A stretch of DNA of 5,776 nucleotides from Chloroflexi bacterium RBG_19FT_COMBO_55_16. Lineage in GTDB: Bacteria > Chloroflexota > Anaerolineae > Anaerolineales > UBA4823. The DNA lies in contig MGOK01000008.1 of NCBI GenBank assembly GCA_001795335.1, forward strand, positions 14,059 to 19,834. The letters run 5' to 3'. Made by a program: the position numbers and the translations under genes. A model generated the notes under the pieces. The model did not search any database, had not been told where the DNA came from, and worked only from the letters and a program-made list of their open reading frames with translations. This document shows positions 1 to 5,175 of the stretch, piece after piece. Position 1 is the stretch's first letter; each line of letters starts with the position of its first letter.

Positions 1-298
1 ATGGTGGTGAGGGGGACCAGATAGCAAACCGAGGCGCCACACTGCCCGACCTGTAAAAATTCAGGCTGATTGGGATCCCGAGGATGTGTGCCCATCCGGC
101 ATGCATGAACATAGCAGTCAGAATGGTTATCCAGTTCTGCCCAGCCATAACTTCCGCTGGCACTAACGACCAGCGGTTGAGGAAAGCGGCACCGCCTACG
201 AGTTCAAGCACGAAGACCAGCGCGTTGGCAACAATGATGCATACAGTCACTCTGGGAAAATTGAGCGGACGGCGGGAGGCATCACTTAGGGGGATCAT
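1..298 (-). CDS. Rhomboid-family intramembrane serine protease, N-terminal part, running off or broken at the left edge
   Basis: Rhomboids are polytopic membrane proteases that cut substrates within the bilayer. Translation from ATG at 298 begins MIPLSD, then a hydrophobic first helix at about residues 17-34, then WSLVPAEVMAGQNWITILTA and MFMHAGWAHILG (residues 63-74). This is the layout of bacterial rhomboids: a short cytoplasmic MIPL start, the LVPA..L loop, and the F(L/M)H.GW.H(I/L)LGN loop-helix motif. The start is supported by AGGAG 7 nt upstream, and the gene overlaps the end of the flippase gene by 17 bp. After residue 74 the expected Asn and second helix are absent. The frame stays open to base 1 but reads IPISLNFYRSG, which no longer looks rhomboid. 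The break coincides with GGATCC at 73-78. The catalytic GxSG serine and His would lie beyond this point, so the gene is either truncated here or joined to foreign sequence. Family call fairly sure; the end is not. Confidence 0.75.
   Translation of the reverse strand, partial: MIPLSDASRRPLNFPRVTVCIIVANALVFVLELVGGAAFLNRWSLVPAEVMAGQNWITILTAMFMHAGWAHILGIPISLNFYRSGSVAPRFAIWSPSPP
73..78. other. GGATCC site at the point where rhomboid similarity ends
   Basis: The six-base palindrome, which contains GATC, sits exactly where the rhomboid reading frame loses family resemblance (Gly74 is coded at 77-79). GATC/GGATCC are common cloning cut sites, so a ligation chimera or assembly join is possible. A natural rearrangement or chance is equally compatible with what can be seen. 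Bases 1-72 contain no other recognisable gene. Confidence 0.4.
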
Positions 299-1340
299 GA
301 GGTAACTCCTTTTGATAGTTTCTCTTCTGGGTGCTTTGCAAGTAGGCGGCGATCGGGAAACCAGAAAGGCTCGGAATCCAGAATGAGATCAGGCGATAGC
401 CCAATACAACCACCACTGTGGTGGCATTCGGGACACCCAGCCCGTTGTACAGGGCTGCCATGCTGCCTTCCACCACGCCAACTCCACCGGGGATAATAAA
501 AGCCATTTTTCCCAGGAGCAACGGCAAACCGTAGCCTGAAAGCAGCACGCCGAGGCTAACATTAGCCCCAGCCGCGATGAACAATAAGTAAAGTGTGAGC
601 ATATCGAAGGCCGAGTTCAGGAACGCTCCCAGCGCCAGGACATGCCACTCCCCCCGCCAAAGCGCGTCCCAGGCAGTGAAGATATAGTCAATTTCTTTGC
701 GAATTAGGCTCGGATCGTAAGGCCGGCGGCGCAGACGCGCCACATGACTGGCACCCCAGATAATGGCAGCAGATGCGCGGCTCCGGTAACGCACTGCCAG
801 AAGGCTGATGCCGATCAATAATCCTAGTGTGAATAGTGCGGCGCTGAAGCCAATCAACTGGGCTTGAGTCAAGTTATGTACCAGGATCAAATGTGCCAAC
901 CCGAAAATGGACAGCAGTACCAGCATCAGGTTGTTAAACAGAGAGGGCAATATACTGGCCAGGGTTGCACCTTCCACACTACCTTCGTCAGCGCTTGTCC
1001 AACGATAAATCGCGGCTGAACTACCAACCGTGCCCCCGGCTACCATACCAACGCTGGCTGCCCCCAACACGATCAGCGTGCTACGCATCAATGAAACGAC
1101 TTGACGGGCGATGGCGAGCGTCTTTTGCAGCAGGAACCCACTACCCAGGTAACTTAGGACTTGGGCAATAAACGCCAGCCCTACACCCCAAAGGGCCATG
1201 GATTTGAGCACCCGCCAGGAATTTTCCAGGGCAGTGATCTGCGGAAGTATCAAATGCACGGTAATTCCTAGCAGAGCCAACAACCCGATTCTCTGCCCGA
1301 TATGTTTTTGAGAGATCAAGTTGAGGGTGTTTTTAACCAT
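282..1340 (-). CDS. YbhN/UPF0104-type integral membrane protein (lysylphosphatidylglycerol synthase transmembrane-region family)
   Basis: This 352-residue protein is mostly hydrophobic, with about eight membrane segments (roughly residues 17-36, 47-70, 85-107, 126-153, 160-182, 232-256, 259-284 and 305-335). The family hallmarks are GGTVGSSAAIYRW near residues 102-114 and, near the C-terminus, IPGGVGVVEGSMAALYNGLG followed by GYRL and a Pro/Gly-rich last helix. The domain also forms the flippase half of MprF. Here it stands alone, without the aminoacyl-lipid synthase domain, so lipid or polyprenol-linked transport is family inference only. ATG at 1340 is the first possible start after an in-frame TAA at 1343-1341, and the next Met is far inside. 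Its ribosome binding site is weak (GAG only). The start lies 6 nt after the fossil ATPase stop at 1347, suggesting it was once translationally coupled to that gene. Its end overlaps the rhomboid start by 17 bp, so the two are co-transcribed. Confidence 0.85.
   Translation of the reverse strand: MVKNTLNLISQKHIGQRIGLLALLGITVHLILPQITALENSWRVLKSMALWGVGLAFIAQVLSYLGSGFLLQKTLAIARQVVSLMRSTLIVLGAASVGMVAGGTVGSSAAIYRWTSADEGSVEGATLASILPSLFNNLMLVLLSIFGLAHLILVHNLTQAQLIGFSAALFTLGLLIGISLLAVRYRSRASAAIIWGASHVARLRRRPYDPSLIRKEIDYIFTAWDALWRGEWHVLALGAFLNSAFDMLTLYLLFIAAGANVSLGVLLSGYGLPLLLGKMAFIIPGGVGVVEGSMAALYNGLGVPNATTVVVVLGYRLISFWIPSLSGFPIAAYLQSTQKRNYQKELPHDPPK
306..310 (-). promoter_or_regulatory. Ribosome binding site of the rhomboid gene
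   Basis: On the minus strand AGGAG is followed by 7 nt (TTACCTC) and ATG at 298. It lies inside the last codons of the flippase gene and fixes the rhomboid start, which no other signal marks. Confidence 0.7.
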
Positions 1341-1346
1341 TTAATC

Positions 1347-1511
1347 TCAATAGAACCTGAAGAACCGCGCTTGGCAAACTCTGCCGAGATAAAGTACAGG
1401 CTCACACCCTACCGATAGCACCGACTCGATGAACCAGCCGGTGTGGAAGGCGTCCTCGCCGGACTTCATCAGCCATAACAGCACGCCGAATGTGGCAGAG
1501 TCAAAGAATGA
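1347..1511 (-). pseudogene. Remnant of the 3' end of a P-type cation ATPase gene (MgtA-like)
   Basis: Two blocks of minus-strand translation match the C-terminal membrane region of MgtA-like P-type ATPases. The first, 1511-1413, reads SFFDSATFGVLLWLMKSG and then FHTGWFIESVLS, matching the FQSGWFIEGLLS region of E. coli MgtA. The second begins at 1405 in another frame and reads VSLYFISAEFAKR. One base appears to be missing at about 1365-1366, and the original frame then gives FFRFY and a TGA stop at 1349-1347, like the usual basic and aromatic tail. By comparison with E. coli MgtA, about 65 residues (two helices) are missing between the blocks. The whole N-terminal ATPase, with its DKTGT phosphorylation and nucleotide-binding domains, is also gone, since the dehydrogenase stop lies only 41 bases upstream. 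There is no start codon or ribosome binding site, so it cannot give a working pump. The stop lies 6 nt before the flippase ATG. Confidence 0.75.
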
Positions 1512-1552
1512 ACGTTTTTTAGATTACGCAGGTCAGACAGGGTTCCATTGAG

Positions 1553-2701
1553 CTATCTGCGCATTTGCCGTGGGGAGGGTGTAGTTTGCAGCCAGGTCTT
1601 GAGCGTAGCTCGGTTAAGGGCCCGCTCAAAATAATCGCCATTTACTGAGAGGTTATCATAACCTTTGTCGATCAAAGTTTTCATCAGAGGTTCCAACTGA
1701 ATGGCATAATGATGCATACAAGCCTCGGGATGAATGCCCGGCCACGAGTAACAAGATACCACCGTTCGCCGATATTTTGACGGAATGCCTTGAGGAACCG
1801 TATCATCCCAATCGGGATCATTGGGTTGAAAAATATACTTGTCAAGATTGCCTTGTGGAATTCCCTCTATTCCGCGCACCACGCAGGGATTAGCATCGAG
1901 TGTATAAGGATCTACCGCCAGATCGGCGATAACAGCATGTTCGGGTAGCCAGCTCAACCACTCGTTGGGCAACAATGGCTTGGTGGGGTCTCGGCGTTGG
2001 CTGGCATCCACCAGAATGTCACTTTGGCGAAAAAGCTTTTCCAAAAGCGTTGGGGTGCTGCTCACATTACGTCCTACTGAGATTGCCAGCGCCCCAGGGC
2101 CGCCATCTTGAATATGTTGGTTATTGCGTTCAATGTTGCCTAGCTTGGTAGCAGCATCCCCAGCATGTTTGCCAACCATCCCGGTTCCAAAAATGAGTAC
2201 TTGAATCGGTTCTTTATCGGGCCGCACTAACCCAGGCCATCCTTTTTCGAGCACATCAAAAGCTGCCTCCAGTCCGTTCCATGCCACCGCTTTCATGTTT
2301 TCTACCAGGCGGATGTTCTGGTCATTAACTATGCTGTCAAGCGAAATAGCTTTGATCTCCAGATCTTTCAGAATTTGCACCCGCATCGAGCGCGTTGGGA
2401 AATGCAGCATTGAAACCAGGCAGCTACCGCGCTTCAGCACAGAAAATTCTTCGCGCAGCGGCGAGCGCAGCACAATCACTACATCTTGCTGAAAGGCTTC
2501 CACCCGTGAGCACATGTGCACGGCGTTATTTCCCTGGTGATAATCGTCGAAGCTAAAGCCCGAACGCGATCCGTAGCCTTCTTCCAAATATACAGACACA
2601 TTCAATGTAGTCAGATATTGGATAAACTCCGGCAAGAAAACACGCTTTTCACCAACTTCTTTTTGCATGCGTGGGAAACCAATGGTTTTTTGGAGATTCA
2701 T
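1553..2701 (-). CDS. Alanine dehydrogenase/transhydrogenase-superfamily NAD(P) oxidoreductase, downstream paralog
   Basis: This 382-residue protein is of alanine dehydrogenase size. The N-terminal substrate domain starts IGFPRMQKEVGEKRVFLPEF, which parallels the IGxPKExKxxExRVaL start of alanine dehydrogenases. Arg20 corresponds to their substrate-binding Arg. VLRSP (Arg79) falls where they have a substrate-binding Lys, and MLHF (His100) fits their catalytic His. The Rossmann fold has GTGMVG at 172-177. Its second strand ends in VGRN (Gly210-Arg211), with no acidic residue to hold the NAD ribose, which hints at NADP. DLAVDPY (Asp264) matches the alanine dehydrogenase DVAxDQGG motif. The C-terminal part has GIEGIPQGNLD, VSCYSWPGI and NGDYFERA. 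ATG at 2701 has AGAGGA about 8 nt upstream. It follows the paralog after 29 bp and is surely co-transcribed with it. The true substrate is unknown: an amino acid, a 2-oxo acid or an opine-like compound is possible. By eye it is more A+T-rich than its twin. Confidence 0.75.
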   Translation of the reverse strand: MNLQKTIGFPRMQKEVGEKRVFLPEFIQYLTTLNVSVYLEEGYGSRSGFSFDDYHQGNNAVHMCSRVEAFQQDVVIVLRSPLREEFSVLKRGSCLVSMLHFPTRSMRVQILKDLEIKAISLDSIVNDQNIRLVENMKAVAWNGLEAAFDVLEKGWPGLVRPDKEPIQVLIFGTGMVGKHAGDAATKLGNIERNNQHIQDGGPGALAISVGRNVSSTPTLLEKLFRQSDILVDASQRRDPTKPLLPNEWLSWLPEHAVIADLAVDPYTLDANPCVVRGIEGIPQGNLDKYIFQPNDPDWDDTVPQGIPSKYRRTVVSCYSWPGIHPEACMHHYAIQLEPLMKTLIDKGYDNLSVNGDYFERALNRATLKTWLQTTPSPRQMRR

Positions 2702-2730
2702 AGATACATCCTCTGCTTACAAGATCGTGA

Positions 2731-3879
2731 TCATTCAGTTGTTAAGTGTGAGAGCCGTGCCCGCGAGATGGCGCGCTCGAAATAGCGCCCATTCGGGCGA
2801 ATGTTTTGCAAACCGTCGCGTTCCAAGATATTGCGCAAGATGGGCATGATTTGCCTGCCATAAACTTCCATGCAAGCATTGGGGTAAATGCCAGGCCATG
2901 AATAGCACGAAACAGCATGGCGGCGATGCGTTGTATCGAAGCAGGCAGGCATCTTCTGGTACACGGGATCGTCGGGGGAAAATTTGTATTGGTCCAGGTT
3001 TCCCTGGGGGATGCCTTCGATCCCCTTCACAAATGGGGGATTCGCCAGGCAATCGTAGGGATCAACCGAAAGATCTAGGAGCACAGCGTGCTCAGGCAGC
3101 CAGCCTACCCATGAATTTGCGATCACTGGTCGCGTAGGATCAGGGCGCTGAGTGGCATCCACCAGAATATCGGTTGCCTCCAAGATTGGGCGCATAACCC
3201 GCTCGTGCCGGGTAGAGTCATATTCCAGCGTGGTCACCTGCACCCCCGGAATACCCTTTTCCGCCAGGCGGCGATGCAGAGCAACATTGCCGTAACGCGC
3301 GGCTGCCTGCACAACCTGCATACCAACCGCTCCTGCGCCCAGCAGGGTAACGCGAATAAGTGGGCGGTCGGGAGACTCAAATCCTGGAGCCGGATAAATC
3401 TTTGCCAGTACATCGAAAGCGGCCTCGATTCCATTCCAGGCGACTGCCCGCAGGTTTTCCACTAAACGCCGCCCGCTGTCGTCTCTGATCGAATCCAACG
3501 CGACGGCCTCCAATCCCAGGCTGCGCAGCAACTCCACCCGCTGGGGCCGCGTAGGAAAGTGCAGCATGGAAATCAAACAAGCGCCTGGTTGCATTAGCCG
3601 AATTTGTTCTTCTGGCGGGCAGCGCAACACCAGTACATAATCTTGTCGAAAAACATCCTCTGCAGGGCTAAAACGAATCGAGCTGGCGGAGCGCAGATAA
3701 TCCTGTTCCGAATATCCCATGCCGCTGCCATAACCATCTTCCAAAAGTATCTGAGCGCCGCTGTGCTGCAAGCGCGCGATGAAATCGGGCAAAAAATCAC
3801 GGCGTTCACCGGCTTCGTAGTGCATACGCGTCAGGCCAAATTTGAGCTGATTATTGAAAACGGGTTCGAGTGAATCCAT
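2731..3879 (-). CDS. Alanine dehydrogenase/transhydrogenase-superfamily NAD(P) oxidoreductase, upstream paralog
   Basis: This 382-residue cytoplasmic enzyme is the first of a tandem pair. The substrate domain opens FGLTRMHYEAGERRDFLPDF, with Arg27 matching the alanine dehydrogenase substrate Arg. Arg86 (VLRCPPEE) sits where that family has Lys, and His107 (MLHFPTRP) fits the catalytic His. The Rossmann motif GAGAVG is at 181-186. An insertion of about 14 residues relative to alanine dehydrogenase precedes the second strand, VTTLEYD, whose Glu219 could hold an NAD ribose. DLSVDPY (Asp273) is the active-site loop. GIEGIPQGNLDQY, VSCYSWPGIYPNACM (Cys325, Cys336) and NGRYFERA define the C-terminal region and recur in the downstream twin. 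The start at 3879 has AAAAAGG ending 9 nt upstream. The reaction is inferred to be NAD(P)-linked oxidation or reductive amination of a small 2-oxo or amino acid. Neither transhydrogenase membrane domains nor other pathway genes are nearby, so the substrate stays open. Confidence 0.77.
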   Translation of the reverse strand: MDSLEPVFNNQLKFGLTRMHYEAGERRDFLPDFIARLQHSGAQILLEDGYGSGMGYSEQDYLRSASSIRFSPAEDVFRQDYVLVLRCPPEEQIRLMQPGACLISMLHFPTRPQRVELLRSLGLEAVALDSIRDDSGRRLVENLRAVAWNGIEAAFDVLAKIYPAPGFESPDRPLIRVTLLGAGAVGMQVVQAAARYGNVALHRRLAEKGIPGVQVTTLEYDSTRHERVMRPILEATDILVDATQRPDPTRPVIANSWVGWLPEHAVLLDLSVDPYDCLANPPFVKGIEGIPQGNLDQYKFSPDDPVYQKMPACFDTTHRRHAVSCYSWPGIYPNACMEVYGRQIMPILRNILERDGLQNIRPNGRYFERAISRARLSHLTTE

Positions 3880-3929
3880 GGCGCTTTACCTTTTTACTCA
3901 GGTGAATCTGATCGTTGGCTATTTGTTTT

Positions 3930-3960
3930 ATTTTACACCGGGTGCGTAAATAACTGTCCC
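3930..3960 (-). promoter_or_regulatory. Possible sigma-70-type promoter for the dehydrogenase pair
   Basis: On the minus strand GGGACA (3960-3955) and TAAAAT (3935-3930) resemble -35 and -10 boxes with a 19-base spacer, longer than the ideal 17. The -10 box ends about 50 bases before the ATG at 3879, a sensible leader length. The match is modest, and the host's promoter consensus is unknown. Confidence 0.25.
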
Positions 3961-3981
3961 CAGGCAAGGGTATCTGCCATA

Positions 3982-4007
3982 GGGTTTTGCTAACCCAAAC
4001 CTGGTTT
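3982..4007. repeat. Two adjacent short inverted repeats
   Basis: GGGTT-TTGCT-AACCC (3982-3996) is followed directly by AAACC-T-GGTTT (3997-4007). Each has a 5-bp stem. The region can also pair across the two units on the minus strand (GGTTT with AAACC). There is no T-tract on either side, so it is not a standard intrinsic terminator. It lies upstream of the possible promoter of the dehydrogenase pair, so an operator role is conceivable but unproven. Confidence 0.3.
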
Positions 4008-4146
4008 GTCTTCCCCCTCTCTGCCAGCTCCGCTTCCACTTTGATCATCTCCCCCAGCTACGCTACTACCTGGTTGTTCCTAGCCGAGGTTAGAATGGTT
4101 ATGAATCGTATCCAGACTGTCTCCGCATGAGCGCATGTAGACCAAA

Positions 4147-5037
4147 TTAACTTGGGCTGGCGTCTCTCAGGCGCACGTCGAGGGCTGGCATATCCACTAG
4201 GTGGATAGTTGTGGATGCAATTGCCACTTTGCCGTCTGTTTTCTCGAATTCATCGAGGATGCGCGTGAATACACGGTCTTTAGTGCTGCGGCGCTTCTTG
4301 AAATCAACCACATAGCGTACAGTGAAATCTATCCAGTTGTCATTCAGTGCCAGGTTAATGGTGGGTTCCACGGTCGTTTCTTCGACCAAATACTTTTTGG
4401 TCATGCGGCCCCAGACTTGGGAAGCTTTTTGGGTATATTCAACAGTTTCAGCATCGATTACGCGCTGCAGGATTTGCCGCGCCGAGTTGTGGTCGCTGCC
4501 GTATTTGACCGGCAATACGATCTCATCCCACAAAAAAGGGAAATCTCCCGAGTAGTTGAAAACTGGTTCCTTAAAAACAAAGCTATTGGCGATGCGAACA
4601 ATCCTGCCGCTGTACTGGTCGCCCTTTACCCATTCACCGATCTCCATTAACGTAGTTCGCAAAATGGCAATATCGATCACGTCCCCTTTGATGCCGCCCA
4701 GCTGCACCCGGTCACCGATCTTGTAGAAGCCTGCAATGCTGGAGATCACTTCCTGCAGTGCGAAAGCAATTCCCGCCCCAGCAACTCCCAGGGCGACGGT
4801 CAGGCTGCTCAGCTGGTCGCTGAATACTAGCGTGATGAATACCACAAAGCTGATGTATCCGGTCAAAGTAATCAGCCTGCGCACCTGGTAGCGTATGCCC
4901 CTTTCCCGGACCTGCTCCTCGACCGTCCGGGATAGCAAACGAACTAGAGTTTGGATGACCAGGAAACCAACTATGACGGCGACGATCTTGCCAATGGTAG
5001 GATCGAATAGAAAGTTTTCAAGCTGAGTCGTGTCCAT
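4147..5037 (-). CDS. Small-conductance mechanosensitive channel, MscS family
   Basis: MscS channels open under membrane tension and release solutes on hypo-osmotic shock. This 296-residue protein has helices at about 15-35 and 54-74, and then the Gly/Ala-rich pore helix ALGVAGAGIAFALQEVISSI (82-101). The beta-domain GDRVQLGGIKGDVIDI (108-123) follows, then the NSFVFKEPVFNYS motif (151-163) and an alpha/beta C-terminal domain. All are diagnostic of MscS. From the conserved LQ to LGG there are 17 residues, whereas E. coli MscS has 25. The amphipathic helix after the hinge is therefore about 8 residues short (SSIAG runs straight into FYKIGDRV). This could impair gating, be a natural variant, or be a sequence error. 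An upstream in-frame GTG at 5046 lies within the ribosome binding site, so ATG at 5037 is chosen. The gene is separated from the phosphatase by 138 bp and may or may not share its transcript. Confidence 0.88.
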   Translation of the reverse strand: MDTTQLENFLFDPTIGKIVAVIVGFLVIQTLVRLLSRTVEEQVRERGIRYQVRRLITLTGYISFVVFITLVFSDQLSSLTVALGVAGAGIAFALQEVISSIAGFYKIGDRVQLGGIKGDVIDIAILRTTLMEIGEWVKGDQYSGRIVRIANSFVFKEPVFNYSGDFPFLWDEIVLPVKYGSDHNSARQILQRVIDAETVEYTQKASQVWGRMTKKYLVEETTVEPTINLALNDNWIDFTVRYVVDFKKRRSTKDRVFTRILDEFEKTDGKVAIASTTIHLVDMPALDVRLRDASPS

Positions 5038-5041
5038 GTGG

Positions 5042-5050
5042 ATCACCTCT
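5042..5050 (-). promoter_or_regulatory. Ribosome binding site that decides the channel start
   Basis: The minus strand reads AGAGGTGAT, a near-perfect anti-16S match. AGAGG ends 8 nt before the ATG at 5037. The alternative GTG start at 5046 is part of this same element and so cannot use it, which favours the shorter protein. Confidence 0.75.
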
Positions 5051-5175
5051 TATCCAAAGCAGAGTAAATTTTTTGATTTTCCGTTAAATTGGCCTTATAG
5101 TGAAAAAGGATTCTACCTGCCTGATCCAGGGCCAGCCCGCTCATATCAATGGGTAGGGGGCCTTAGCGCGTCTAT

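Larger units (their letters stand above)
3880..4146. other. Intergenic gap between the channel gene and the dehydrogenase pair
   Basis: These 267 bases hold the putative promoter and ribosome binding site of the dehydrogenase pair and a small double inverted repeat at 3982-4007. The minus strand has a 65-codon open frame (4048-3851) that overlaps the dehydrogenase start. It has no properly spaced ribosome binding site and no family resemblance, so it is not called a gene. I see no T-run after a hairpin that would end the channel transcript, so read-through from the channel gene cannot be excluded. Confidence 0.5.

Noticed and set aside
84..305. Plus-strand 73-codon open frame
   Set aside because: The opposite strand carries the recognisable rhomboid N-terminus with a good ribosome binding site. 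The plus-strand protein has no recognisable features.
1512..1552. Terminator after the dehydrogenase pair
   Set aside because: The run of six T at 1515-1520 is on the plus strand, so it reads as A in the transcript, and there is no stable stem beside it.
3851..4048. Minus-strand 65-codon open frame upstream of the dehydrogenase pair
   Set aside because: It overlaps the well-supported dehydrogenase start, its GGGGGAG touches the ATG without proper spacing, and the protein resembles no known family and has no domain-like pattern.
4114..4140. Repeat GCATGAGCGCATG near the end of the channel gene
   Set aside because: It is only a short, imperfect direct or inverted repeat without a T-tract, and is likely chance.
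4201..4650. Plus-strand 149-codon open frame
   Set aside because: It lies wholly opposite the MscS gene, whose protein is clearly recognisable. It is a shadow frame with no ribosome binding site.
5047..5175. Promoter or terminator between the phosphatase and the channel
   Set aside because: TATAAG and TAGAAT occur on the minus strand but with no matching -35 box at a normal distance, and no hairpin followed by a T-run was found.
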